A stretch of 64,000 nt of DNA, taken from positions 33,286,001 through 33,350,000 of the forward strand of contig CANTUV010000008.1 in assembly GCA_947685225.1 (NCBI GenBank), in the 5' to 3' direction. A program made the translations under genes and the position numbers. Each line of letters starts with the position of its first letter. The stretch's first letter is position 1. Below, piece by piece: positions 23,920-35,881 of the stretch. Source of the DNA: Garcia nutans. Taxonomy: Eukaryota > Streptophyta > Magnoliopsida > Malpighiales > Euphorbiaceae. The notes beneath the pieces are model-generated. The model saw nothing but the letters and a program-made list of their open reading frames with translations. It was not told the DNA's origin and ran no database searches.

Positions 23920-24614
23920 TTACACAATTCATTTATCAATTTCATTCTCATTTCTCATCATCAATTAGACAAACATGCTTTATGTCTTTCAATTGAATCA
24001 TCATAGCCAATCACAATGGCTTTACATCACATTTGAGTTATCATAGCCAATCATAATGGCTTCACATAATACATATATCATCATAGCCAAACACAATGGC
24101 TTCACATCACATTTTATCTCAATTCATATTATACACTTCATCATTCAAGCATACATAATCAATTTAATTACACATGTATCTTAAATTCATCATCATCTAA
24201 ACAACATGTCCCTCTATTTCATATCAATCATTATTAAAACATTTATCATAATAAGTTGCATTGCACATACCTTTTTGGATGATCATTATAGCTTTCACCT
24301 TCAAGAACTACTCCCATCAAGCTATACATAATCAATTACCTCATCATATCCTTCACATTTTACATATAGCATCATGGATATAACATTACAAATTACATTA
24401 TTCATATAACACATTACCATTCACAAGACTCACAATGTATATAATACATAACCTTGTTCATTTAGTAACATATGCACCATCAAATGTAGGTTCAATCTCA
24501 ATCATGTAAGAAGAGCAAAAACCAAACACAGTAACCAACACACTCAAGGGACACGGCCAAGCTTGTGGCCGTGTCTCTCAACCAAAAGAAACAGAAGCCA
24601 ACATGGGCAAGGGA

Positions 24615-25199
24615 CCATCCTTCTTCTTCACAAACAAAATAGGAGCTCCCCACAGTGAAACACTAGGGTGAATAAACCCTTTATCCAACAACTCCTTCAA
24701 CTGCACCTTCAACTCTCTTAATTCAGTAGGTGCCATTCGATAAGGAGTAATAGAGATGGGAGTGGTACCAGGCAACAATTCGATACCAAACTCAACCTCT
24801 CTCTCAGGGGGTAACCCTGGCAACTCCTCAGGAAACACATCTGAAAAATCTGCAACTGTGGTTATACTATCAAGTTGAGAACCCACTACTCTAGTATCCA
24901 CAACATGAGCAATATAAGCATCACACCCTTTTCTAATCAACCTTCTAGCTGTTACAGCTGATACAAACAAGGATGCAAGTTGTCTCTGCTCACTAGATAC
25001 TATCACACTTCTACCATCACTGGTTCTTAAGGTAACACACTTCTTTTGATAGTCTACCACAGCTCCATGCTTAGACAACCAATCCATGCCTAAGATTAAA
25101 TCATACTCCTTAAAAGGCATTTCAATTAAATCACCATGAAACTCTTCACCTTGCACTACCACTGCACTGTCACGATGCACCTTACTCACCACAACACTA
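24615..25199 (-). pseudogene. G4 pol fragment: protease end to reverse transcriptase start
   Basis: An open frame reading [17 protein letters not shown], then [15 protein letters not shown], then [14 protein letters not shown] and FVKKKDG, where it stops at the fusion with the G2 LTR. The last codons of the open frame (to 24578) are read from the LTR and are not element protein. No stop is seen in this piece. Confidence 0.9.
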
Positions 25200-26841
25200 T
25201 GTAATATCCCAAATTGTACCTTAGGAGTATTGGATTAATTGTTGTTATTAATTGGATTTGTATAAGCAAATTGAAAGAGAAAAAGGAATATGTGGAAGAG
25301 TATATGTTGTGTATATGAATTATATATGTTTGCAAGTCATAGGAAGAGGTTTTGTTAATATTTAATTATGATTAAAGAAGTGATTAAGTGAGTTTGGAGT
25401 AGTGGGAGAAGATATTTTATTTGTTTATTATTAAATGAAAGGTGGAGAGGGTTTTAAGGAAAGTGGTTGGAGAGAGAAGGTTTGAATTTGTCTTTGGCTT
25501 TTCTTCTTTCCTTCCATACGTGACAGCTTTCTTTCTTTTCCTTTTTCCCTTTCTTTTCCTTTGTTCTTCGGCCAGCAGAAACAAGAGAGAGGAAGAGATT
25601 TAGCTCTCCAAGATCAAGAGTAGAGAAGTTTTCAAGAGTTAAAGAAAGAGATTTAAGAGTTCTTCATCCTTGGTAAGTGTTCTCTTGACTCTTTGTGTTG
25701 TTTTGAGTGGATTGGATATTTGATGGTTTGAGTTGTTTGTTTGAGATGTGTTTTTGAGTACTTGGTTCTTGGGTTTATGGATTTTGAGGTTTGATTGAGG
25801 AAAAGAGTAAGGTTGTTGGTAAGGTAGAGATGTGTTGGTGTTAAAGATTTGTAATGATGAGTATGAGTGGTGATTTGAGTTTGATATATATATGTTTTGG
25901 GTTGTTTTGTGGTTGTTGTAAGTATAACTACATTATTGCATTCATTTATAAGATGTTGGAATTTGAAACATGTGAGTGTTAGGGTGTTAAGAGCATTAAT
26001 GCATTGTGGATGCATGTGGTTAATGTTATGTAAATATTGTGATTAACATGTAAATAAGTGTTGAGGATGTTGTTTGTGTCCATTTGAATGAGGTTATAAT
26101 GTGTTTGAAGTTAACCAAAAGAGATAAAATTGCTAAATTTAGGGTTTATGCATGAGACCCGTAGTTTGGGACGGTCGTTATTGTTGATGTGCGGTCGCTA
26201 TTGTTGATGTGCGGTCGCGACTCAGGTCGGACTCCTGACCGCGAACCCTACTGTGATTAAGTTGCACCTTGTGATTTTGAAGTGCGGTCGCGACTTAGGT
26301 CGGACTCCTGACCGCGAAACTTACTGTGATAATATTTTCTCTTTGATTGTGCAGTGCGGTCGCGACTTCGGTCGGGCTTGTGACCGCGAAACCTACTGTA
26401 AAAAGGTTTCGTCTTTTGACTAAGCAGCGCGGTCGTATTTTGGTCTGGTGCGACCGCGAGAAACATTCTGTTTTACTTTATTGAAGTAATCAAATTTTGC
26501 AACAAGACTCTAAAACACATGTTAAATAGATCATTTGTCTAACATTATTAATGAATTATGGAATGTGAAATAATATGGGACGTAATATGATTTGTGGAAG
26601 ATGTGATGAATTGATTAAAGTAAATTGTGATTGGCAATTATGATTTAAATGTGATATGATGCCATTGTGATTGGCTATGATGATTTAAATGTGATATGAT
26701 GCCATTGTGATTGGCTATGATGATTTAAATGTGATTTGATGCCATTGTGATTGGCTATGATGATTCAATTGAAAGAAATAAGGCATATTTGCCTAGATGA
26801 TGATGAGAAGTGATAATGGAATTGATAAATGAATTGTGTGT

Positions 26842-27129
26842 CTAATATGTTATTCATTTTCAGAGTTTTGTTGTTGGTGGCATGCCTAATAATAGTAACA
26901 ATCTCTTGAAGTTAGGTTGGATATGATCCTTGAAGCCTAATTGAGATGTTACAACCCTTGAAGCTAGGTTGGGTTGGTTCTTGAAGCCAAGTTGGGTTGA
27001 TACTTAGCATGCTTTGTTCCCCTTGAAGCTTGGTTGAACTTGAATCCTTGAAGCCTAGTTGGGTCAATGATAATGATAAATGTGAAATTTAACCAAAACA
27101 TTAACTCTGAAAGTTGAATGGCATATTAG
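26842..27129 (+). repeat. Inverted-repeat cassette, S1
   Basis: Arms at 26842-26867 and 27103-27129. The interior is CTTGAAGC-type tandem repeats at about 26912-27062. Confidence 0.85.
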
Positions 27130-27698
27130 TTTTTGGGCCCGAGTCTGTCTTTGTTTTCAATGTGATATGCAAAGGTTGAGTTAAATGAGATCTATGGTTA
27201 CCTTTGTTGAAATTGTGATTCATGAGTGGTGAATGGTGCATAGAATAATGACATAAAATGTTATGAATTATGATATGTAATGTGTGTATCGATATATTGA
27301 TTGTGAGTATAAATGTTGGATTGTGGATGGTGATAATGATAATGATATGAATAGATAATGAATTAATTGAATGGTGTAATGAAGTATAATGTTATGTACT
27401 ATGGCATGATAATATTGTATAAAGGAATTATAAAAAGGAGATTTGGTTTGAGAAGTATGTTGAAAGATGTGATTTTTGAAAGTACAATGTGAGATGTAAT
27501 ATGTATATGACGTATATATGGTAAGTATCACTTTATGAATGAATGTTATATGTGTATATATATATGGTTCATGAGATTATAGGAATGTATGAAGAATGCT
27601 TTGAAAAACAAAAAGGGGAAACAAAATAAGAAAACATGATGCTAAAAATATGAGGTATGTTTATCTTGTAATGTATATTTTAGTATTTATTTGTACTA

Positions 27699-27740
27699 CT
27701 AAGCTTTCAAGCTTAGCGCGGTTATATTAATCGCGCAGGT
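27699..27740 (+). other. Twin hairpin, S1
   Basis: CTAAGCT, TTCA, AGCTTAG, then GCGCG, loop, CGCGCAGGT. It has the T-A version of the innermost pair. Confidence 0.87.
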
Positions 27741-28098
27741 AAATAGGTGATGGAGCTGGAATTAAGCCACTATGTCACTAAGAGAGCAAGTGTCGTTCGA
27801 GACCAACTAGAGGATGATGCATGCATGTACAAGTTAAGGATTTTGCATTTTTATAAGAATGTATTCATCTGTATAAATGAATCTTTGGAAGAGTTAATAT
27901 AATATATGTATATGTTTTATCATCAAAGGATAATAATTTGATAAATACTTTTATATAAGGAAATGTATTATTGTTTTAGGAGTAAAGTAAAGATTTTAAA
28001 TTGTGACGAAACGTGATATTCTTATGTTCTATATACGTATTGTATGTATACTTGGTATATGTACGGTATTATATAGGATATGAGGGTGTTACACACTA

Positions 28099-28370
28099 TG
28101 TCCTAAAGAATTTGTCACCAAGACATCAAATCCTAAGGACTCTGAATGCAATTCAGACACAGGCAATATGGATGCACTTATGTATGAATGAGTGGATCCT
28201 GGATCAATCAAAGCAAGAACTGGAATATCAAATAAAGAAAATGTACCCGCTATAACTGCTAAAGCATCCGGCTGCCTCTGCATCACATATACTCTCTGAG
28301 AAGATCTGGTTTCATCTGGCCTACTGCCTCCGGATGTCGATCCTCCTCTCTGAATAAACCCGGGTCGACC
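28099..28370 (-). pseudogene. G4 pol fragment: gag-protease linker and protease
   Basis: Between the two solo LTRs, a 272-bp open stretch reads RPGFIQRGGSTSGG, then [16 protein letters not shown] and the protease motif [12 protein letters not shown] up to LGHSV, continuous with 24615-25199 once S1 is removed. At the linker position where G3 has a stop, this copy keeps Gln (IQRGG). Confidence 0.92.
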
Positions 28371-30219
28371 ACCTCTGTAATATCCCAATGTTTGCCCAAG
28401 AAGTTTGGATATAATTGTTGTTTGTTTGAATTATGTGTATATGTTATGTTGATAAGAAAAGAAATTGAAAAGAGAATGTTTATGTATTGTTTAAAAAGAA
28501 AAGGAATGTGTAGAGAGAAAGTGTATATGTTGGGTATATGGTAATATATATAACATATACATTAGTCAAAATGGATGGTCAATGTAAGAGGATATTTATT
28601 TGTGGTATGTGAAATTACTTAAATGGGCATACAAGTGACAAAAGTTAAGTTAAATGGATGAGGGCATTTAGGTAATTGCCTTGTTAAAATTGCTTGGTGG
28701 ATATTTAAAGAAGAAGAGAAGTTGGATTTGTCTTCATTTTCTCTTCTTTGTTTGGTGTGGCCGGCTACCAAAGGGAAAGGAAGAGCAAGTGAGGTGTTTT
28801 GATTTCTAACATCAAATTGAAGGAAGAATCAAAGGATGAAGTTGGAGATTTGTGAAATTTCTTCAATTGAGGTAAGTACTCTCTTGTTTTCCTTTGTTAT
28901 TTTTGAAGTTGTGTTTGAAATGAGTTGTGGTTTGTTAACATTATGATTTGGTGTGTTTGATATGTGTTTATGAGTATTGGAATTGATTGTGAGTTAAAAA
29001 GGTTAAATTGGTGTTGGTTTTGTTTGAAAATGTTAAGTTAAGTAGATGTTGTTATTGAAAGAAGAAGATTGATGTTGGTTTTAGGGTTTGATGTGGTAAT
29101 TGATTGAATGTATGGTTAGTGTAGTGTTAATGTGAATATTGTGATGAATATGTGTTAATAACATTGATTACATTCATTTGAATGAGGTTGTGTTGTGTAT
29201 AAGGTGTTGTTAATTCAATCAAAGGAGTTTTGGTTATGTTTAGGGTTTCATTCATGAGAGACACGGCCAAATCAAGGGAGAGACACGACCAAACTAAAGA
29301 AATTTTGAGAGACACGGCCAAGTCTATGAAATTTTGGCCGTGTTGGGTGATTTTTGGAGGAGACACGGCCGTGTCCCTTGCCCATGTCTGCTTCTGTTGC
29401 TTTTGGTTGAGAGACACGGCCACAAGCTTGGCCGTGTCCCTTGAGGGTGTCCCTTACTGTGATTTGTTTCTTGTTTTTCTCACATTGTTGAATCCTTCCA
29501 AGGTCTTTTTGTATTTACACTTTGAACATACTTAAAGTAAAGATGACCTAAACAAATGTGTATTGAGGATTCTAAATTTAAGAATAAGGTGAATTATATA
29601 TATGTATATATATCAATGATGATCATTTTAATGGATGTTTAATGTGTTTGATTATGTACATTTCAATAATAATATATGTTGAAATGTGGTATCAATGATG
29701 CATATGATTCTAAATGAACAATGTTAAGTTATGCATTGTGAATCTTGTGAATGATAATGTGTTATATGAATAATGTGACTAATATTATGACTTGTATAGT
29801 GTGGAAGAGATGTGGATCATTCAAAAAGGTATGTGCAATGCAATTTCTTATGATGAATTACCATAATTGTAACACCCCTATATTCCGTATACGTACATAG
29901 CATGCTAAAACGATCGTAATATATGTATAGTGAGTATAGGTTATCACTATTGATAAAATATTCAAAATATTCATTCTCAAAACCATGAATAAATTTAAAA
30001 CTTTTAAAGTAGTTCATAAAACAAAATAGGTACAAAGTTTATTTAAAACACAGCGGAAAGTAGATCAAATATTTACAAATATTTATATACCAAAATTGAA
30101 ATATACAAAATACAAAATATATACATTATTGGCAGTTCTTCTCTGATCTTTAAGTCCCACTCAAATCTTCAATGTCTAGACTCACTCGGTCTAGTGGAAC
30201 TCTCAGGATCCTCTCTGTT

Positions 30220-30261
30220 ACCTGCGCGATAAATCACACTCGCGCTGAGCCACTAGCTCAG
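30220..30261 (-). other. Twin hairpin, G3 3' LTR
   Basis: ACCTGCGCG, loop, CGCGCTGAGC, CACTA, GCTCAG. Relative to CTAAGC/GCTTAG elsewhere, an A-T pair is G-C on both arms. Confidence 0.88.
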
Positions 30262-30471
30262 TAATACAAACTGCAATATCAATATGCTTTGATGCAATGT
30301 CCATGTCATACAATCAAGTTTTGTGCACAATCCAATAAACTAATACATTTCTATTCTCACCTTACTCCTTATAGTTTCTCATACCATAAATATACTTCGT
30401 ATCTTTGCTTAAGTGTTATAATCATTTCATAAATCACATTAAAACCAAGACAGACCTGGGCCCAAGACACC

Positions 30472-30765
30472 CTAATATGTTATTCAAAGTTCAGAGTTAC
30501 TGTTTTGGTCAATAGTGACACCATGTGTCTAGCCCCGTAGGCAATATATATCAAATGACACCAAGTGTCTAGCCCCGTAGGCAATATTTTAATCAAATGA
30601 CACCAAGTGTCTAGCCCCGTAGGCAATATTTTAATCAAATGACACCAAGTGTCTAGCCCCGTAGGCAATATTTTAATCAAATGACACCAAGTGTCTAGCC
30701 CCGTAGGCAATATTTTAAGGCATGCCGCCAAATACAGAACTCTGAAAGTTGAATTAACATATTAA
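30472..30765 (-). repeat. Inverted-repeat cassette, G3 3' LTR
   Basis: Arms at 30472-30498 and 30738-30765. The interior is not CTTGAAGC repeats but five copies of a 42-bp unit (first copy 40 bp) at 30517-30719 with GACACCAAGTGTC and TAGCCCCGTAGGC. Because 42 is a multiple of 3, the minus strand is open as a 14-residue peptide repeat; I do not regard it as a gene. Confidence 0.88.
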
Positions 30766-32359
30766 GTACACATTATTTCCTTTTATTTCTCATTCCACAA
30801 TTCACAATACATTAGGCAATCATGCCTCACAATTTCAATTGAATTATCTTGGCCCATCATGTTGGCCTCACATTTCTTTTTGATCATCATAACCACATTA
30901 AAGCAACTTATCACCACTTTCACATATCATATTACATCATTCACTTTTACATATCATTTTACATTTCACTGTCATATCAATAACATACTTTAACCATTCT
31001 ATTTATATCATTAATAATTAATCATAATGGTTTCACATTTCATTACTCAAATGTACACAATCAATAGTCTTAACATATACTTTACATGCTTATCACCACA
31101 TTCATTATATGCCAATATAACATTTATAATATGCACTAGTAATGCATTACATTCCATAACACATTTACAACCAAATATGCATCAAGTCTCAATGTCATAT
31201 GTATTTATGCAACAATGTAGTTTGTACTTACCTTATAAACACTCACACAACTCTAAGCAATCCTTTCTTCCAAAGATTCTTCACTTCACAATTAGGGCAA
31301 TTCACTTCTTCCAAAACCTAACCCAAAACAATGATGCATCACATCAATTTCTATAACATTATTCACTTATTAACCTTATCTTAGACCTTTAGAGCACTAA
31401 ACAAAACTCAACAACCCTAAGCAAAGCCCACGGCCGTGGCCACCTCAACCCCCCCACGGTCGTGGCTTTAGGAAGCAAACTGTCCAAAAATGGTCACCTC
31501 CCCCACGGCCATGGCTACCAAAAGGCCACGGGCGTGGGATCCCAAACGCTACTGCCCCTTTCCAAAATTATGTGTTCTTCAATTCTAAAACCAATAAACA
31601 CTAACAACTCAAAGATTAACAAGAATAACCAATCAAACATAACAAAAACATCACTTACCAACTCAAAACCCTAACTCAAACTCAACACAATCACTTCCAA
31701 CACCTTCACCAACTCAACTTCTCATCTATCAAGCAAAATCAATACTTAATTTCACACCACAACCCATTTAATCACACCATCATCAAAATACAACTCAATT
31801 CAAACCAAACTTAAAAATTAACAAAGGCAAACAAGAGAAAACTTACCAAATAATGGAATTCTTTGAAAATCCAACTTGCAACTTTGAAAACTTCCTTCAC
31901 TTTGAGCTTGAAATCATCAAAACTCTCAATTGTTCTCTTGCTCTCTTGTTCCTTTGTTGAGCCGGCCACACAAGATAGAAAAGAGAAGAAAAATGATAAG
32001 TCAACCCTTCATTTCTTCTTTTAATCTCCAACATGCAATTCCACAAGAAAAATTACCAAAACACCCTTAATTATAAAACTAACCTTTTGTCTCTTATATG
32101 CCCAATTATGTAATTCACAATATCAAAAGAAATATCTTCTTCCACTATCTCCAACACCTTGACTCACTCTTTGACCAACTTATATGCTATATATATTACC
32201 ATATACATAACATATACACCTTTCTCTACACACATATATCTTTCTAACAACACAAACACATTCTCTTCCAATTCCTTATCAACTTATCATATATATACAT
32301 AGTTCAAGTGCAACAACAATAACACCAAAACTACTAGGGCATAATTAGGGATATTACAA

Positions 32360-32372
32360 GTCTCCCCCTCTA
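32360..32372 (-). other. Polypurine tract of G3
   Basis: TAGAGGGGGAGAC on the minus strand, next to the 3' LTR. Confidence 0.85.
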
Positions 32373-32404
32373 AAAAGAAATTTCGTCCTCGAAATTACCT
32401 GAAA

Positions 32405-35400
32405 TTAACTCTGAAACAACTGAGGATACTGGTTTCGCATTGTTTGCTCACTTTCCCAAGTTGCCTCTTCTCTCCCATGATTCTTCCATAGCACTTTCAC
32501 AAGTGGCACTCTCTTGTTTCTTAATTCTTTCACTTCATGTGCCAGAATAGCAACTGGCTCTTCTTCAAATGTCAGATCCGGACTCATCTCAATAGATTCA
32601 ACTGATAACACATGAGATGGGTCTGATCTATACCTTCTCAAAATAGAAACATGGAAGACATTATGAATCCGCTCCAAATCAGGTGGCAAAGCAAGCCGAT
32701 AAGCAACTGGTCCCACTCTTTCTAAAACTTCATATGGCCCAATGAACCGAGGACTCAGCTTCCCTTTCCGACCAAATCTTAAGATCTTTTTCCAAGGAGA
32801 AACTTTTAAAAATACTTTCTCTCCCACATTATACTCAATGTCTCTCATTTTCAAATCTGCATAAGATTTTTGTCGATCTGAAGCTGCTTTCAATCTATCT
32901 CGAATCATTTTCACTTTATCTTCTGTTTCCTTAACCAAATCAGGACCAATTATCTTACCTTCACCAGTTTCATTCCAACACAAAGGTGTCCTACACCTTC
33001 TCCCATACAGTGCCTCAAATGGTGCCATACCAATGCTCGATTGATGACTGTTATTATAGGCAAATTCCACCAGTGGCAAAAATCCGTCCCAACTTCCAGA
33101 GAAATCAATGACACAGCTTCTCAACATATCCTCGATGATCTGTATCACTCTCTCTGATTGTCCATCTGTCTGGGGATGGAAAGCAGTACTGAAATGCAAT
33201 CGAGAACCTAAAGCGCCATGCAAACTCTTCCAAAATCTCGAGGTGAACCTAGGATCTCGATCAGACACTAAAGAAATTGGGACACCATGCAATCTCACAA
33301 TCTCCTGGATATACAGCTCAGCCAACCTCTCCAAAGAATAATCCATCCGAACTGGAAGAAAATGAGCTGTCTTAGTCAGCCTATCAACAATCACCCAAAT
33401 GGCATCATGCTTTCTTTGTGTCAAAGGCAAACCAGACACAAAGTCCATAGTTACTCTATCCCACTTCCATTCAGGCACTGACAAAGGTTGAAGTAACCCA
33501 GTTGGAACTTGATGCTCAGCTTTCACCCTCTGACAAGTGAGACATTTAGACACAAACTCTGCAATGTCTCTCTTCATACCGGACCACCAATAATGCTGTC
33601 TCAAATCATGGTACATCTTGGTACTGCCCGGATGCATAGCAAAAGCTGATTGGTGTGCTTCTTCTAAAACAATCTTTCTTAAACTTTCATCATCAGGCAC
33701 ACACAGTCTACTCTTGAACCATAAGCTTCCATCATCTCTCACAACAAAATCTCGGCTCTCGCCCTGTTGACAAACTGACACAATCTTCTGAGTTTCCTCA
33801 TCAGTCAATTGAGCCTCCTTAATCTGGTCTAATAATACTGGCCTTAAATGCAATTGTGCCATCAATGCACCATCATCACAAACTATAAAACTAGCATGCA
33901 ACGCTCTTAACTCAACAAGCAACAAGAGCGAATAAGCAGTCAAACCTGCTAAAGACTTCCGACTCAAGGCATCAGCAACAACATTTGCTTTACCTGGATG
34001 ATAATCAATCAAGCAGTCATAGTCTTTAATCAACTCTAACCATCTCCTCTGCCGAAGATTTAGCTCCTTCTGAACACCCAAATACTTCAAACTTTTGTGA
34101 TCAGTATAGATGAAACATTTCTCTCCAAAAAGATAATGTCGCCAAATCTTCAAGGCAAACACAATGGCTGCTAACTCCAAGTCATGAGTCGAATAATTGA
34201 GCTCATGCGGTTTCAACTGTCGAGAAGCATAAGCTATCACTTTACCTTCTTGCATCAATACACAACCCAAACCATTATGTGAAGCATCACTGTAGATCAC
34301 ATACGGTTTATCTTCCATAGGTAACGTGAGAACAGGTGCTTGAGTCAACATTTCTTTCAACTGCTCAAAACTAGTCTGGCACTGATCAGTCCACACAAAT
34401 CTCACTCCCTTTCGAAGTAGTCTGGTAAGTGGAGTAGCTATTACAGAAAAACCTTTCACAAACCGTCGGTAATAACCGGCCAATCCCAGAAAACTCCTAA
34501 CTTCAGTCACAGTCTTCGGTGGACTCCAATTCAGAATAGCTTCAACTTTACTCGGGTCAACCCTAATGCCATCTGCTGACACAATATGACCGAGAAAAGC
34601 TACTTGGTCAGGCCAGAATTCACACTTTGATAACTTAGCAAACAATTGCTTCTCTCTCAAAATTTGTAACACAATCCGAAGATGCTCACTATGCTCCTCC
34701 TCATTTCGCGAATACACCAAGATATCATCTATGAACACTACCACAAACTGATCCAAATAGGGCCTAAACACCCTATTCATCAAATCCATAAAAGCGGCAG
34801 GTGCATTCGTCAAACCAAATGGCATTACCAAAAACTCATAATGCCCATATCTGATTCGAAAAGCTGTCTTTGGCACATCCTCAGCTCTAACCCGCAACTG
34901 ATGGTACCCTGATCTCAAATCAATTTTAGAAAACACAGCTGCTCCCTTCAATTGATCAAAGAGATCATCAATTCTAGGCAAAGGATATTTATTCTTAATA
35001 GTTATCTTGTTCAGTTGCCTATAATCGATACACAATCTCATAGTACCATCCTTCTTCTTAACAAACAAAACAGGAGCTCCCCACGGCGACACACTAGGGC
35101 GAATAAAACCCTTATCCAGCAACTCCTGCAACTGCACCTTCAATTCTCTCAATTCGACAGGTGCCATTCTATAGGGAGTAATAGAGATAGGAGTGGTACC
35201 TGGTAACAACTCAATACCAAACTCCACCTCTCTCTCAGGAGGCAATCCTGGCAACTCCTCTGGAAAAATATCTGGAAATTCTGAAACTGTGGGAATGCTA
35301 TCCAATTGAGAACCTACCACTCTGGTATCCAACACATGAGCAAGATAAGCTTCACACCCTTTTCTGATCATCTTCCTAGCTGCAACAGCTGAAACAAACA

Positions 35401-35818
35401 AAGATGCAAGCTGTCTCTGCTCACTAGATACCAACACTACTCTATCATCACTAGTTCTCAAAGTAACACACTTCTTCTTACAATCTACCACAGCTCCATG
35501 CCTAGACAGCCAATCCATGCCAAGAATCAAATCAAATTCTTTAAATGGCATCTCAATCAAATCACCACAAAACTTCTCACCCTGTACCATCACTGCACAA
35601 TCTCTATGCACTTTACTAACAATCACGCTATGCCCTAAAGGATTTGTCACCAACACATCAAATCCTAGGGACTCAGCATGCATTTCAGACACAGGCAATA
35701 CTGATGCACTAATGTATGAATGTGTGGATCCAGGGTCAATCAAAGCAAGTACAGAAATGCCAAGTAAAGAAAAAGTACCAGCTATGACTGCAGAAGCATC
35801 AGGCTGTCTTTGCATCAC
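32405..35818 (-). CDS. G3 pol polyprotein: protease, RT, RNase H, integrase, chromodomain-like tail
   Basis: A 1137-codon open frame counted from a GTG at 35818; homology extends in frame to 35881, just after the gag stop, so it has no clear start and is probably made as gag-pol. Seen: protease D28 (LIDPGSTHS); reverse transcriptase D300 (SKIDLRSG) and D364-D365 (FIDDILVYS); RNase H D511 (YSDASH); integrase zinc site H722, H729, C759, C762; catalytic D792, D853, E889 with 35 residues between the last two; [16 protein letters not shown] near 1027; chromodomain-like tail about 1080-1135. All expected catalytic residues are present. The tail is thought to steer chromovirus integration to heterochromatin, which fits a nested, gene-free location. 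Confidence 0.93.
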   Translation of the reverse strand: MMQRQPDASAVIAGTFSLLGISVLALIDPGSTHSYISASVLPVSEMHAESLGFDVLVTNPLGHSVIVSKVHRDCAVMVQGEKFCGDLIEMPFKEFDLILGMDWLSRHGAVVDCKKKCVTLRTSDDRVVLVSSEQRQLASLFVSAVAARKMIRKGCEAYLAHVLDTRVVGSQLDSIPTVSEFPDIFPEELPGLPPEREVEFGIELLPGTTPISITPYRMAPVELRELKVQLQELLDKGFIRPSVSPWGAPVLFVKKKDGTMRLCIDYRQLNKITIKNKYPLPRIDDLFDQLKGAAVFSKIDLRSGYHQLRVRAEDVPKTAFRIRYGHYEFLVMPFGLTNAPAAFMDLMNRVFRPYLDQFVVVFIDDILVYSRNEEEHSEHLRIVLQILREKQLFAKLSKCEFWPDQVAFLGHIVSADGIRVDPSKVEAILNWSPPKTVTEVRSFLGLAGYYRRFVKGFSVIATPLTRLLRKGVRFVWTDQCQTSFEQLKEMLTQAPVLTLPMEDKPYVIYSDASHNGLGCVLMQEGKVIAYASRQLKPHELNYSTHDLELAAIVFALKIWRHYLFGEKCFIYTDHKSLKYLGVQKELNLRQRRWLELIKDYDCLIDYHPGKANVVADALSRKSLAGLTAYSLLLLVELRALHASFIVCDDGALMAQLHLRPVLLDQIKEAQLTDEETQKIVSVCQQGESRDFVVRDDGSLWFKSRLCVPDDESLRKIVLEEAHQSAFAMHPGSTKMYHDLRQHYWWSGMKRDIAEFVSKCLTCQRVKAEHQVPTGLLQPLSVPEWKWDRVTMDFVSGLPLTQRKHDAIWVIVDRLTKTAHFLPVRMDYSLERLAELYIQEIVRLHGVPISLVSDRDPRFTSRFWKSLHGALGSRLHFSTAFHPQTDGQSERVIQIIEDMLRSCVIDFSGSWDGFLPLVEFAYNNSHQSSIGMAPFEALYGRRCRTPLCWNETGEGKIIGPDLVKETEDKVKMIRDRLKAASDRQKSYADLKMRDIEYNVGEKVFLKVSPWKKILRFGRKGKLSPRFIGPYEVLERVGPVAYRLALPPDLERIHNVFHVSILRRYRSDPSHVLSVESIEMSPDLTFEEEPVAILAHEVKELRNKRVPLVKVLWKNHGREEATWESEQTMRNQYPQLFQS

Positions 35819-35881
35819 ATAAACCCGCTGAGAAGGCCCAGCCTCATCTGGTCTGCCATCCCTGAGTGTAGATCCTCCTCT

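Larger units (their letters stand above)
16081..24614 (-). mobile_element. Gypsy element G2 (Tekay/Del-like), decayed
   Basis: Minus-strand element: 3' LTR at left (16081-18640, its outer end lost), internal region 18641-22839, 5' LTR at right (from 22840, truncated at about 24614). No target duplication can be seen because both outer ends are missing. The many stops and poor hairpin pairing in its 3' LTR suggest it is among the oldest elements here. Confidence 0.85.
22840..24614 (-). repeat. 5' LTR of G2, truncated
   Basis: It begins TGTAACACCCC on the + strand (LTR 3' end). It holds the twin hairpin at 23159-23199, a cassette at 23633-23919, GATTGGCTATGATGA-type repeats at 23990-24110 and the start of a GACACGGCC/GGCCGTGTC cluster at 24549-24614. 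It breaks off at AAGGGAC, where pol sequence of G4 begins. The expected LTR 5' end is absent. Confidence 0.8.
25200..28093 (+). mobile_element. Solo LTR S1, 2894 bp, duplication CACTA
   Basis: It starts TGTAATATCCC and ends GGTGTTACA, with CACTA at 25195-25199 and at 28094-28098. No internal region, so it is a solo LTR. Contents: GGTAAGT at 25672-25678; four tandem units with arms GCGGTC and GACCGC at about 26166-26462; three 40-bp units of CCATTGTGATTGGCTATGAT at 26661-26766; a cassette at 26842-27129; the twin hairpin at 27699-27740. No coding sequence. Confidence 0.94.
29868..32358 (-). repeat. 3' LTR of G3, 2491 bp
   Basis: It starts TGTAACACCCC and ends GGATATTACA on the + strand. It holds the twin hairpin (30220-30261), a cassette (30472-30765), GGTAAGT motifs on the minus strand at 31226-31232 and 31841-31847, and a CCACGGCCGTGG-type palindrome cluster at 31427-31538. 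Confidence 0.95.

Noticed and set aside
24578..24614. C-terminal residues PLPMLASVSFG of the G4 pol frame
   Set aside because: They are read from the fused LTR, not from pol.
29230..29535. Frames across the GACACGG palindromes (also 46551-46859 and 53822-54151)
   Set aside because: They occur on both strands because the sequence is palindromic; located in LTRs.
30517..30719. Regular 42-bp repeats as a CRISPR array
   Set aside because: Units are head-to-tail with no unique spacers, in a plant LTR.
30480..30731. Minus-strand open frame with four 14-residue repeats (KILPTGLDTWCHLI)
   Set aside because: It arises because the LTR repeat is 42 bp, a multiple of three. It lies in non-coding LTR and is duplicated only because both LTRs carry it.
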